This document shows, one piece after another, positions 38,236 through 46,924 of a stretch of DNA of 64,000 bases; the first letter of the stretch is position 1; each line of letters begins with the position of its first letter. Under the pieces are notes generated by a model that was not told the DNA's origin, did no database searches, and saw only the letters and a list, made by a program, of their open reading frames with translations. The position numbers were made by a program, and so were the translations under genes. This DNA is from Antarctobacter albus (GTDB lineage: Bacteria > Pseudomonadota > Alphaproteobacteria > Rhodobacterales > Rhodobacteraceae): positions 62,001 through 126,000 of the forward strand of contig NZ_FMZI01000008.1 of NCBI RefSeq assembly GCF_900101505.1. The letters run 5' to 3'.

Positions 38236-38910
38236 ATGAAATCCATTCTTCCCGCGGGCGCCGTGGCGCTGGCAATGATCGCCGGTGGTGCGTGGTACAT
38301 GACCCAGGGGACCGGACAGACCGGGGCTGCCGACGTGCGCCTGCCCGGTGCCGCCCAGGCGCAGTCGCCGGACGTGGACACCTCGACCGTCGTCGAGATG
38401 GTCAAGGGCGATGCGGATGCGCCGATCGAGGTGATCGAATACGCCTCCTACACCTGCCCGCATTGTGCGTCGGCCCATGCCAACCTGATCCCCAAGCTGG
38501 AAGAGAACTATATCGACACCGGGAAGGTGAAATTCATCTACCGCGAAGTCTACTTCGACAAGGTCGGCGTCTGGGCTTCGCTGATCGCCCGCTGCGGCGG
38601 TGAAGAAAAGTTCTTTGGCATCACCGACCTGATCTACAAGGGCCAGCAGGACTGGGCGCGCAAGGGCTCGGAGGCCGCGGTGGTCGACGAGCTGCGCAAG
38701 ATCGGGCGCCTGGCCGGCATGGAAGGCGACCAGATCGAGGCCTGTCTGAACGATACCGCCCAGATCTCGACCCTGGTGGCCTGGTACCAGAAGAACGCCT
38801 CTGAGCATGGCATCAACTCGACGCCCAGCTTCGTGATCGACGGCAAGAAGTACACGAACATGAGCTACGACGAGTTCGCCGAGATCCTGGACGACAAGCT
38901 GGGCGAATGA
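38236..38910 (+). CDS. DsbA-family periplasmic thiol oxidoreductase
   Basis: 224 residues. The N-terminal MKSILPAGAVALAMIAGGAW is a signal peptide or anchor. The thioredoxin-fold active site is CPHC in YASYTCPHCASAHA, and the cis-Pro loop is NSTPSFVIDG. This fits the DsbA/BdbD group that forms or relays disulfides in exported proteins. The stop overlaps the CaiB start by 4 bases (ATGA). Confidence 0.93.
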   Translation: MKSILPAGAVALAMIAGGAWYMTQGTGQTGAADVRLPGAAQAQSPDVDTSTVVEMVKGDADAPIEVIEYASYTCPHCASAHANLIPKLEENYIDTGKVKFIYREVYFDKVGVWASLIARCGGEEKFFGITDLIYKGQQDWARKGSEAAVVDELRKIGRLAGMEGDQIEACLNDTAQISTLVAWYQKNASEHGINSTPSFVIDGKKYTNMSYDEFAEILDDKLGE

Positions 38911-40034
38911 CATCGGCACCACGCGGCCCCCTCGAAGGCGTAAGGGTCATCGAACTGGCACGCATCCTGGCCGGCCCCTGGGCCGGCCAGACGCTGGCCG
39001 ATCTGGGCGCAGAGGTCATCAAGATCGAGGCGCCTCAGGGTGACGACACGCGCAACTGGGGTCCGCCCTTCATCGAGCGTGACGGCGATACCTCGGCGGC
39101 CTATTTCCATTCCTGCAACCGGGGCAAGCGGTCCGAGGTGGTCGACCTGACCAGCGCCGAGGGCCAGGCACGCATGCGCGACCTGGTCGCCGGCGCCGAT
39201 ATCCTGATCGAGAATTTCAAGGTCGGCGGGCTGGCGAAATACGGGATGGATTATGCCTCGTTGAGCGCCGTCAACCCGCGCCTGATCTACTGCTCGATCA
39301 CCGGGTTCGGGCAGGACGGGCCTTACGCGCATCGCGCGGGCTATGACTACATCATCCAGGGCATGTCCGGCTTCATGTCGATCACCGGCGATCCGGACGG
39401 CCAGCCACAGCGCGCGGGCGTGGCGATCACCGACCTGTTCACCGGGCTCTACTCGGTGTCCGGCATCCTTGCCGCCCTGCATCAGCGTGAACGCACCGGC
39501 AAGGGCCAGCACGTCGACATGGCGCTGCTGGATTGTGCGGTTGCGGCGATGGCGAACCAGGCGCTGAACTATCTCAGCACGGGTACGCCGCCGGGCCGCA
39601 CGGGCAACTATCACCCCAACCTGACGCCCTACCAGGTCTTTGACTGCGCTGATGGTCATATCATCATCGCCACCGGCAACGACGCACAGTACCGGCGGCT
39701 TTGCCGCCTGCTGGGACTGGAGGAGATGGCCGAGGCGCCGGAATTTGCCAGCAATGCCGACCGGGTCGCCAACCGCGAGGCGATGATCGACCGCCTGATG
39801 GCCGCCACGCGCCAGCGCACGCGGGACGACCTGCTGGCCGCCTGCGAGGCGCAGGGCGTGCCTGCCGGGCCGATCAACGACATGGCAGAGGTCTTTGCCG
39901 ATCCGCAGGTCGTGGCACGGGGATTGCAGATCGCGCCCGAGGGCGTACCGGGCGTGCGCGCGCCCTTCCGGTTCTCGGACGCGGAGCTGGTCCTGGACCA
40001 TCCGGCGCCAAAGCTGGGGGATGCGGGCAGCTAA
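38907..40034 (+). CDS. CaiB/BaiF-family CoA-transferase
   Basis: 375 residues, a class III CoA-transferase. The conserved opening is LEGVRVIELARILAGPWAGQTLADLGAEVIKIE, and the catalytic Asp is in HVDMALLDCAV. It moves CoA between carboxylic acids, but the specific acid is not readable. It is translationally coupled to dsbA through ATGA, which is an odd pairing for a metabolic enzyme. A GC-rich palindromic element follows the stop. Confidence 0.93.
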   Translation: MTSAPRGPLEGVRVIELARILAGPWAGQTLADLGAEVIKIEAPQGDDTRNWGPPFIERDGDTSAAYFHSCNRGKRSEVVDLTSAEGQARMRDLVAGADILIENFKVGGLAKYGMDYASLSAVNPRLIYCSITGFGQDGPYAHRAGYDYIIQGMSGFMSITGDPDGQPQRAGVAITDLFTGLYSVSGILAALHQRERTGKGQHVDMALLDCAVAAMANQALNYLSTGTPPGRTGNYHPNLTPYQVFDCADGHIIIATGNDAQYRRLCRLLGLEEMAEAPEFASNADRVANREAMIDRLMAATRQRTRDDLLAACEAQGVPAGPINDMAEVFADPQVVARGLQIAPEGVPGVRAPFRFSDAELVLDHPAPKLGDAGS

Positions 40035-40065
40035 CCCGCACCGCCGCGACGGTTGAGCGCGGGGC

Positions 40066-40136
40066 AGGGGGCTTTGCCCCCTCTGCGCGTGCCGCGCATT
40101 CACCCCCAGAGGTATTTGGGGCCCAAAGAAACAGCG
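40066..40136. repeat. Roseobacter-style intergenic palindromic element, copy 3
   Basis: GGGGGC-TTT-GCCCCC (40067-40081), then CCCCCAGAGGTATTT and GGCCCAAAGAAA. The modules CCCCCxxAGGTATTT and CCAAAGAA match the copies near 8990 and 33350. It sits between two convergent genes and may terminate transcription. Confidence 0.7.
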
Positions 40137-40173
40137 GGCCAGGCACCTTAGACGGCGCCGGAGTGTCAGGCGT

Positions 40174-40623
40174 TCAGTCGATGTAGCGGAAACAGACGGT
40201 CAGCACGCCGTCATTGTCCGCCAGGTCCGCGTCGTCCTCGTTGATGCGAAAGGCGATACTGTCGACGTTCATGTTGAAGGCCCCGGCCTGTTGGATGGCG
40301 CCGTGAAAGCGCGTCCACTCCATTTCCTGCGCGGCGCCGGCCACCTCGAAGCGGACCAGCAGCGCGCCGTGAGAGGCGCTGACCCGCGGGCGCGCCTCGG
40401 GACGCGCGGCCAGGGCCTTGGAGGCCAGACCGCCATGACCCTGCGTGCCCGCCGGGGTCAATCCCGGTTCCACCGACCAGAAGCCGGTGGACCGGACGTC
40501 CTGAACAAGCCCCGCCGGGAAATCGGCATCCTGCCAGCCCAGCCTGGCGTCGATGTCATGACAGACATCCCCGGCCCAGGCGGGGCCGGCAAGCAGGGCG
40601 GCGATCAGGGCAAGCCGTGTCAT
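40174..40623 (-). CDS. Small exported protein downstream of the saccharopine genes
   Basis: 149 residues with a signal peptide (MTRLALIAALLAGPAWA, cleavage near residue 17). The mature part has two Cys, one right after the cleavage site (DVCHDID) and one near the end (VCFRYID), which could pair. No family is recognised. It overlaps the preceding saccharopine dehydrogenase gene by 4 bases, so it is the third gene of that operon. Confidence 0.72.
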   Translation of the reverse strand: MTRLALIAALLAGPAWAGDVCHDIDARLGWQDADFPAGLVQDVRSTGFWSVEPGLTPAGTQGHGGLASKALAARPEARPRVSASHGALLVRFEVAGAAQEMEWTRFHGAIQQAGAFNMNVDSIAFRINEDDADLADNDGVLTVCFRYID

Positions 40624-41750
40624 GCCAGGTGATCCACCACGTCCAGGTGCTGGGCCAGCGTCTGCACCGCGCCCATGTAGCGCTCGACCAGTTTCGGGTC
40701 CGAGGGCGCCGCGCTGACGCCGGCCGGAACCTCGCGGTTGAGCACCGATTCCACCGCCAGGGACACCGGGACAGAGACCAGTCGCGCCATTGCGGAACTG
40801 CGCTCGTCGCCCCAGGCATCCATGACATAGGTCTTGTGATAGACCGGCACGCCGTCCTTCGCGGCCTCCAGCGCGACGCAGAGCACCACGCGGTCGGGTT
40901 CGCCCTCGTCGTAGGCGTTTTCCTGCAGCAGCTTGTCCGCGATTTCCTGCAGGCGGTCATCCGTCGCGGTGCCGGCCTCGGCAAAGATGTCGGCCCAGGC
41001 CTCGGCCCAGCCGTTCAGGCGCAGGGTGCCGCGGACGAAATCCTTGACCTTCCAGCCTTGCTCGAAGCCGTATTCCGCCATGAAGGGCAGGCTGTCGCGG
41101 TTCGGATAGACCTCGAAGCTTTCGGGTGTGGGCAGCGGTGCATCATAGCGCGACAGCGCGTCCCAGGGCCGGTTCACGTTCAGTTCGGAGAATTGCCGGA
41201 TCGAGCGCGAGGGCGAGCGCAGCGCTTTCAGGACACCCACCGGCGCCCAGCTGAACTTGTAGCGGAAGGCGTTGGGGATCTTGGGGACGCCGCCGCAGTA
41301 GGAGGTGAAGGACAGCGCGTTGTCCGGATCGAAGGCCTCCGAGGCGCGGTAGTCGGCCATCAGCCAATGCGCCATCAGGTGGTCGATGCCCGGGTCAAGG
41401 CCGACCTCGTTCACCAGCCTGGCGTCAGCCTGTTTCGCGCGTTCATCCAGGGCGCGCATCTCGGGCGCGATATAGCTGGACGAGACGAAATCGGCGCCTT
41501 TTTCCAGCGCCAGTTCCGCCAGCGGCACATGCCAGTCGCCGGGCAGCATCGACACGATCACGTCGCCCTTTTGCAGCACCGCGCCCAGGGCCGCGATGTC
41601 GAAGGCGCGGATGTCATCGGTCAGGTCGCCCACGGCCTCGCGGGCCTTGGCCTCTGTCCGGTTCCAGACGGTCACGGGGTGGCCGTTTTCGATCAGGCGG
41701 CGCAGGCCGGGCACGGCCGACAGGCCGGTGCCGCACCAATGGATGGTCAT
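40620..41750 (-). CDS. Saccharopine dehydrogenase-family protein, LYS9/SDH-like
   Basis: 376 residues. An N-terminal Rossmann part (IHWCGTGLSAVPGLRRLIENG) is followed by the SDH catalytic region with LVNEVGLDPGIDHLMA and FTSYCGGVPKI, typical of saccharopine dehydrogenases that give glutamate and alpha-aminoadipate semialdehyde. The upstream coupled gene (4-base overlap) is a LYS1/LKR-like enzyme, so the two would together degrade lysine through saccharopine. The reaction direction is inferred from the pairing. Confidence 0.87.
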   Translation of the reverse strand: MTIHWCGTGLSAVPGLRRLIENGHPVTVWNRTEAKAREAVGDLTDDIRAFDIAALGAVLQKGDVIVSMLPGDWHVPLAELALEKGADFVSSSYIAPEMRALDERAKQADARLVNEVGLDPGIDHLMAHWLMADYRASEAFDPDNALSFTSYCGGVPKIPNAFRYKFSWAPVGVLKALRSPSRSIRQFSELNVNRPWDALSRYDAPLPTPESFEVYPNRDSLPFMAEYGFEQGWKVKDFVRGTLRLNGWAEAWADIFAEAGTATDDRLQEIADKLLQENAYDEGEPDRVVLCVALEAAKDGVPVYHKTYVMDAWGDERSSAMARLVSVPVSLAVESVLNREVPAGVSAAPSDPKLVERYMGAVQTLAQHLDVVDHLA

Positions 41751-42802
41751 GTGCGTTCCTCCGGTTTGTGTTTCAGGTAGGTCTCATGCGCCCGTCCCCA
41801 GACGCCCGTGTCGATGGCATCCAGCGTCAGCAGGTGGGGCAGCAGTTGTTCCGCGAAATCCAGCGAGGATTCGCGCGGCAGAAGCGAGGGCAGGTTGTCG
41901 ATCGCCATCACGTCCAGCGGCGGCGCCTCGCAGACGCGGGTCACGGGCGCGGCCCAGCTTGTCGCCGCGTCGTAGATCGGGATCGGGTTGAAGCGGCTGT
42001 CCGGGTCGCAGGCGATATCGCCGATCACGCGCAGGGCGCGGGGGCTGTCAACGGAATCGCGCGGGACAAAGACCGGCACGCCCTCGGTCGCCAGGATGCA
42101 GTTCAGGAATACCCCGTGATCCAGGATTTCCGGAAAGGGGCCGCCGTGGGCGGTTTCGGCCATGTCCCAGCAGGTGACGGGCACATCCATCTGCGCGCAG
42201 AGATCCCGCGCCCCGCTGCCGACGCGGCCCAGGGCGCCGATCACGATGGCCGAGCCGCAGGGCGCAATGTCCAGCGCCGCGCGCAGGTCGTCCTGCAGCA
42301 TGTTCGCATCGTTCCATGTGTGGACCGGGGGGCAGGTCTTGCCATCCGCCTGCGCGGCCCAGGCCAGCAGCGACACCGCGGCGCCCGCGTAGCCGGCCCA
42401 GTATCCGAAGGCCGCAACCCGGCGGCCGTTTTCATCCACCAAGTATTCCAGATCGTAAAGCGCGCCGCCCCCGGCGGCAAAGCGTTTCAAAAGGCGCGCG
42501 CCCGCCGATTGCCCTTTGTAGGCGTGGCCGAACATGATGTGGCGGTGCACCAGCGGCGTGTCCGCCTCGGGCAGTTCCTTGAGGCCAAAGATGATCGCGT
42601 CGCGCGGGGCCTCGGGCCAGCTGCCCTCGGGCACGATGGTGGCCCCGGCCGAGGCGAAATCGTCGATCGGCAGGATGCGGGTCGGACTGTCCTCGACGGT
42701 GACGCGGATCCCCTTGTCGCGCAGGGCGGTGATGCCTGCGGGGGTGATGCCGGTGCGTTCCTCGTTGGGGCGGCTTTCCGCCCGGATCCACAGATGTGTC
42801 AT
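41747..42802 (-). CDS. Saccharopine dehydrogenase (NAD+, lysine-forming) / lysine-ketoglutarate reductase-like
   Basis: 351 residues of the alanine dehydrogenase/PNT fold used by LYS1. Motifs are IRAESRPNEERTGITPAGI at the N-terminus, FGHAYKGQ, YLVDENGRRVAAFGYWAGYAG and a central Rossmann IVIGALGRVGSGA. In yeast this enzyme makes lysine; in bacteria with an adjacent SDH gene it is usually read as the first step of lysine breakdown. It is coupled by ATGA to the SDH-like gene. The start at 42802 is the first sensible ATG. Confidence 0.88.
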   Translation of the reverse strand: MTHLWIRAESRPNEERTGITPAGITALRDKGIRVTVEDSPTRILPIDDFASAGATIVPEGSWPEAPRDAIIFGLKELPEADTPLVHRHIMFGHAYKGQSAGARLLKRFAAGGGALYDLEYLVDENGRRVAAFGYWAGYAGAAVSLLAWAAQADGKTCPPVHTWNDANMLQDDLRAALDIAPCGSAIVIGALGRVGSGARDLCAQMDVPVTCWDMAETAHGGPFPEILDHGVFLNCILATEGVPVFVPRDSVDSPRALRVIGDIACDPDSRFNPIPIYDAATSWAAPVTRVCEAPPLDVMAIDNLPSLLPRESSLDFAEQLLPHLLTLDAIDTGVWGRAHETYLKHKPEERT

Positions 42803-42876
42803 GTGCGTTCCTGGTGTTTGCCGGGCAGAGAACCTGCGCGCGGGCCGGGGTGCAAGGATTTTCCTCTGCCCGCACC

Positions 42877-43536
42877 TTACAGGTGGCTGCGGGCGTGCTG
42901 TCGTTCTGCGCTGTCGAGATGGGGCAGGGCGTTGAACTGGGTCATGGCCAGGCCGGTGGCCAGCGGCTGGATGCGGTGCAGAGAGCTGTTCTCGATGGCC
43001 AGGCACAGATGTGCCATCGCCTTCAGCTCCAGTTGCATGATGACCCGCATGGCCATGCCGATCAGCCCGCCCGAGGTCACCACCAATGCGCGGCCCTCGC
43101 CGTCCGCGATCTCGGTCAGGGCTTCGGTCACGCGGGTCTCGAAAGCCTCCCAGCTTTCCGGAGCCCCTTCGATGGCGCCATCGCGCCAGAGCGCCAGCAG
43201 CCGGGGCATGTGGCGGATGAATTCCTCCCGGTCGCCGGGAATGGCGATGCCGTGCTGGGCCTCGATCAGTTGCGCCATGTCGAAATAGGCCAGTTCGTTC
43301 AGTCGGGCGTCCTGCACCGGCGCGGCGAGGCTCTCGGGTGAGATGCCCTCGACGGTTTCCCGATGACGGCGCAGCGTGCCCGAGTAGACGCGGGCGAATT
43401 TCTCGCCCGTCTGCTCGAAATAGCCGCCCAGCCAGCGGGCCTGCTGCCAGCCCAGTTCGCTCAGCCGGTCATAGCTGCCTTCGTCCCGGGCGCTGGAATT
43501 GGCCTGCCCGTGGCGGACCAGGGTAATGAAGGACAT
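42877..43536 (-). CDS. Histidine phosphatase-family protein
   Basis: 219 residues. The phosphohistidine motif LVRHGQAN is at the N-terminus, with LSELGWQQARWLGGYF, SGTLRRHRET and a late catalytic His region (VVTSGGLIGMAM). The last part lacks the usual G-H-G signature in exact form (TSGG replaces SHGG), so activity on small phosphoesters should be treated with caution. It lies upstream of the saccharopine genes on the same strand, with 74 bases between. Confidence 0.85.
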   Translation of the reverse strand: MSFITLVRHGQANSSARDEGSYDRLSELGWQQARWLGGYFEQTGEKFARVYSGTLRRHRETVEGISPESLAAPVQDARLNELAYFDMAQLIEAQHGIAIPGDREEFIRHMPRLLALWRDGAIEGAPESWEAFETRVTEALTEIADGEGRALVVTSGGLIGMAMRVIMQLELKAMAHLCLAIENSSLHRIQPLATGLAMTQFNALPHLDSAERQHARSHL

Positions 43537-43759
43537 GGAGAAACTCCGCTCTTTTGCCCGGCTGATACGCCGCGCCGACGCGAAGCGAAAGGCCTACCCG
43601 GGCGGGGTGGGGGAAATCGTCGGGGCAGCGCAGGGACGCCCCCCGATACGGACGCCGTCAAATGCGGCTTTGACCATTGTTGGCCGCCCGTTGCACCGCG
43701 CCCCTACTGGCAAATCCCGTCTTCGCCCGTTAGATAGGGGCAAAAGCAGAGGACGCGAC

Positions 43760-44569
43760 GTGAAAGACAAGGCTGGACATCGACTGACCCGCGACGGCAT
43801 CCGCATCCATTCCCAGGCGGATTTCGAAGGAATGCGCGTGGCCGGACGGCTGGCTGCGCAGCTGCTGGACGAGGTGGCGGAACTGGTTGAGCCGGGCCAG
43901 ACCACCGGCGCCATCGACGCCTACATCGAACGCCGCGTGACCGAAGAGGGCGCCACCTCGGCGACCATCGGATACAAGGGCTACCAGCACGCCACCTGCA
44001 TCAGCGTCAACCACGTCGTTTGCCACGGCATCCCCGGCGACAAGAAGCTGAAAGACGGCGACATCCTGAACATCGACGTGACCGTGATCGTCGACGGCTG
44101 GTACGGCGACACCAGCCGGATGTATGTCGCGGGCAAGCTCAGCCGCAAGGCGGAACGCCTGATCCAGGTCACGCATGATTCCCTGCTGACGGGGATCGAG
44201 GCGGTCAAGCCCGGCAACACCTTCGGTGACATCGGTCATGCAATCCAGACCTTTGTCGAGGCCAACCGCATGTCCGTCGTGCGCGATTTCTGCGGTCACG
44301 GTCTGGGGCAGGTGTTCCACGCGCCGCCCAACGTGCTGCACTATGGCCGCCCCGGCACCGGCCCGGTTCTGGAAGAGGGCATGTTCTTCACCATCGAACC
44401 GATGGTGAACCTCGGCCGCCCCGAAACCAAGGTGCTGGCCGACGAATGGACCGCCGTCACCCGGGACAAGTCGCTTTCCGCCCAGTTCGAACATTCGGTG
44501 GGCGTGACCGCAGACGGGGTCGAGATCTTTACGCTCTCGCCCGCGGGCCGATTCCACCCGACCTACTGA
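43760..44569 (+). CDS. map: Type I methionine aminopeptidase
   Basis: 269 residues. It removes the initiator Met from new proteins. The metal ligands appear in the standard places: NIDVTVIVDGWYGDTSRM (two Asp), FCGHGLGQVFHAPPNVLHYG (His) and MFFTIEPMVN and AQFEHSVGV (Glu). The start is GTG at 43760, with AGAGGA 8 bases upstream; the frame is open for another 87 codons but that part has no protein character. Confidence 0.96.
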   Translation: MKDKAGHRLTRDGIRIHSQADFEGMRVAGRLAAQLLDEVAELVEPGQTTGAIDAYIERRVTEEGATSATIGYKGYQHATCISVNHVVCHGIPGDKKLKDGDILNIDVTVIVDGWYGDTSRMYVAGKLSRKAERLIQVTHDSLLTGIEAVKPGNTFGDIGHAIQTFVEANRMSVVRDFCGHGLGQVFHAPPNVLHYGRPGTGPVLEEGMFFTIEPMVNLGRPETKVLADEWTAVTRDKSLSAQFEHSVGVTADGVEIFTLSPAGRFHPTY

Positions 44570-44795
44570 CCCGAAAATTTGCCCAATGCCGAATAGGGGC
44601 GTCGCTTTGGCGTCGTTCTTGGGCTGTCCTTTGCCTTTGGCCTTGCAGAGGCGAATGCTGACCGGGCTTTTCCCGAATTGATTGCGTGACGCTGTGTAAG
44701 GTGGTATCTCTTGCGGCACATTCAGGCATAAGTTGTTTCGTCGGAATGTCGTGGTTTTGTCTGTTGACCAACCATAATCTCAAGGGAGATCTCTG
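44570..44795. promoter_or_regulatory. AT-richer gap upstream of a small exported-protein gene
   Basis: 226 bases without a gene, more AT-rich than the flanking coding regions, holding the promoter of the 44796 gene and an AAGGGAG ribosome binding site 7 bases before its ATG. No clear operator or riboswitch fold was recognised. Confidence 0.4.
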
Positions 44796-45164
44796 ATGTC
44801 CGATTTTTGCAAGGTGGCGGTTGCCGCCCCGATGGTCTTTGCCTTTTCGCTTTTTGTTCCCGATGTTGCGCAGGCCGCCGACTCGCGCGTTTGCGTCAAG
44901 AACGATGGCGCCTTCGTCGCCCGGTTCGAGGTGGATTACGATGAGGGAGGGAGACGGGTTCACACCCATTCGGGCAATTTCACCGCAGGCACCCAGAAAT
45001 GCATCCGCGTGCCGGAGGACTCGACCAACATGTTCGTGTCGGCGCAAGAGGAATGGTTCATCGCGTCGTGGAGCACGGTCTGCGAGAAGGGCTTTGACGG
45101 ACCGGAGGACCTCAACCTGACCTTGTCGGGCACGACACTGAACGCGAAATGCTCGGGCATGTGA
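44796..45164 (+). CDS. Small exported protein with four conserved-looking Cys
   Basis: 122 residues. The N-terminus is a signal peptide (VAAPMVFAFSLFVPDVAQAA, cleavage near residue 28). The mature 94 residues look beta-rich and contain four Cys (RVCVKN, QKCIRV, TVCEKG and AKCSG), enough for two disulfides. I do not recognise the family. It is flanked by an AT-rich leader and its own terminator, so it is transcribed alone. Disulfide formation could involve the DsbA-like protein at 38.2 kb (inference). Confidence 0.75.
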   Translation: MSDFCKVAVAAPMVFAFSLFVPDVAQAADSRVCVKNDGAFVARFEVDYDEGGRRVHTHSGNFTAGTQKCIRVPEDSTNMFVSAQEEWFIASWSTVCEKGFDGPEDLNLTLSGTTLNAKCSGM

Positions 45165-45192
45165 CCGCTTGGGCCGATGCGTGATGCAGGCT

Positions 45193-45218
45193 GCCGGGGT
45201 CCCGTTCCGGACCCCGGC
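45193..45218. terminator. Terminator after the small exported-protein gene
   Basis: A perfect 10-bp stem (45193-45202 with 45209-45218, arm GCCGGGGTCC) with a 6-base loop, followed by GTTGTTTG. It lies between two convergent genes and may serve both. Confidence 0.75.
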
Positions 45219-45256
45219 GTTGTTTGCTCAGACACCCTGTTTGCGGGGGGACACTC

Positions 45257-46237
45257 TCACCACTGCCACAGCGCCGGGACAAAGCGATAGGCGTCACCCT
45301 CGGCGGCAATGTGCCCCACGCCGGGGAAGGGGAAGTGATAACCCAGCACCGCCATCCTGTCCGTGGCCGCCATGTCCAGCAGGCGCTTGCGCGTGGCCAC
45401 GGTCTGTTCACCGTCCATGTCGAAATTGCTGACCCACTCGGGGCGCACGGTGCTCATCCAGGCGTGGTTCATGCTGTCTCCCAGGGCGATCAACTGCTTG
45501 CCGCCGGATTCGACCACCACCGACATGTGCCCGATGGTGTGGCCGGGCGTGTCGATGACCCGGATGCCCGGCGCGATTTCCGCCTCGTCGTCGACCACGG
45601 TCCACTCCGCACCGTCCACGTTCAACGAATTCACCGCGCCGACGACGAATTGCTGCATCTCGGTGGGCACGCTGTTGACCAGACCGTCCTGCAACCAGAA
45701 GTCGCGCTCGGTCCCGCCGATGAAGAACTGGGCGTCCGGCAGGATTGCCTCGTCGAAATCGTCGCGGATGCCCCAGACGTGATCCGGGTGGGCGTGGGTG
45801 ATGACCACATGGGTGATCTCGCTGGCGTCGATCCCCGCCGCGCCGAGGTTCTCCATCAGCTTGCCCGCCGTCGGCAGGAACCGGTTGCCCGAACCGACAT
45901 CGACCAACACCTTGGCCTCGCCCAGTTCGATCACCAGGTGGTTGGTGTGCGAATAATTGGTCTCGGTCGACAGGAAATAGCTTTCGAGGAAAGCCTTTAC
46001 TTGTTCGGGGTCGGCGTTCACGCCCAGACCGTTGGCGGGGATTTCAAGGTGCCCGTCCGAAACGACGGTCAGCACCGCCTCGCCCAGCTGGAACCGGAAA
46101 TGCGCCGGGTTGGCCCCGGCGGGCGCGCCCAGGGTCTGCGCGCGGGCGGGCGAGGCCGCCAGCGCGGGCAGCGCCAGCGCCGGGGACAGGGCCGCGATGT
46201 TCAGCAGGTCACGGCGCGAAGGGCGAAAGATGGACAT
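45257..46237 (-). CDS. Exported metallo-beta-lactamase-fold hydrolase
   Basis: 326 residues. A Tat-like signal (SRRDLLNIAALSPALALPALA, cleavage near ARAQ) directs export. The MBL-fold metal site is THAHPDHVWG (HxHxDH), with later ligands in DTPGHTIGHM and LGDSMNHAWM, and a C-terminal His in LGYHFPFPGVGH. The family includes lactonases and arylsulfatase-like enzymes; the substrate is unknown. The ATG at 46237 is preceded by GGGAGG; an ATG seven codons upstream is less well placed. Confidence 0.92.
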   Translation of the reverse strand: MSIFRPSRRDLLNIAALSPALALPALAASPARAQTLGAPAGANPAHFRFQLGEAVLTVVSDGHLEIPANGLGVNADPEQVKAFLESYFLSTETNYSHTNHLVIELGEAKVLVDVGSGNRFLPTAGKLMENLGAAGIDASEITHVVITHAHPDHVWGIRDDFDEAILPDAQFFIGGTERDFWLQDGLVNSVPTEMQQFVVGAVNSLNVDGAEWTVVDDEAEIAPGIRVIDTPGHTIGHMSVVVESGGKQLIALGDSMNHAWMSTVRPEWVSNFDMDGEQTVATRKRLLDMAATDRMAVLGYHFPFPGVGHIAAEGDAYRFVPALWQW

Positions 46238-46357
46238 GGATACCTCCCAGTCATTCATGCATTTGAATGGGAAGATACCATCAAGACGCGAAACTTCCAG
46301 CGGCTTGGCAAGAGATGATGCCCATCCGTTCCGCTGACCCCGCGCCGGGGCTTCGGC

Positions 46358-46924
46358 TCACGCCTGCGCTGCCGCCCGCAACAGCGTCACATGCGTGTCG
46401 CCATAACGCCGCGTGTCCAGCAGATCAAAGCCTGCGGGCGCGGCCTGCGGCGCCTTCTCTTCCCAGACCACCAGCGCGCCCGGCGCGATCCAGCCCTGCG
46501 CCCGGGCCGAGGCCAGCGCCTTTTCCCCCAGCGCCTTGCCATAGGGCGGGTCCAGGAAGATCAGCTCGCAAGGCGCCTCTGCCGGGGGCAGGCGGGTGGC
46601 ATTGTGGCCGATCAGCCGGGCGCGGTCGCCACAGCCCAGCGTTCGGATGTTCTCGCGGATCAGCTTGCCGGCCACGCGCCCGTCATCGACAAAAACCGCG
46701 CTCTCGGCTCCGCGTGACAGGGCCTCCAGCCCCAGCGCGCCGGTCCCGGCAAACAGGTCCAGCACGCGGGTCCCGTCGAAGGGATCGCCGAAACGCCCGC
46801 CGCCCAGCATGTTGAACAGCGCCTCGCGCACGCGGTCTGTGGTGGGGCGCAGATGCGCGCCGGCATCCCCCTTGCCCAGGGCGGCCAGCCGCCGCCCGCG
46901 CCAGTCACCCGCGACGATCCTCAC
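46358..46924 (-). CDS. rsmD: 16S rRNA guanine-966 N2-methyltransferase RsmD
   Basis: 188 residues. Class I SAM-dependent methyltransferase with MRIVAGDWRGRRL at the start, VLDLFAGTGALGLEALSRGA (SAM loop) and FLDPPYGK (the catalytic (N/D)PPY). It overlaps the start of the downstream-facing reductase gene by 4 bases at its 5' side (46921-46924), so it is translated after that reductase. Confidence 0.97.
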   Translation of the reverse strand: MRIVAGDWRGRRLAALGKGDAGAHLRPTTDRVREALFNMLGGGRFGDPFDGTRVLDLFAGTGALGLEALSRGAESAVFVDDGRVAGKLIRENIRTLGCGDRARLIGHNATRLPPAEAPCELIFLDPPYGKALGEKALASARAQGWIAPGALVVWEEKAPQAAPAGFDLLDTRRYGDTHVTLLRAAAQA

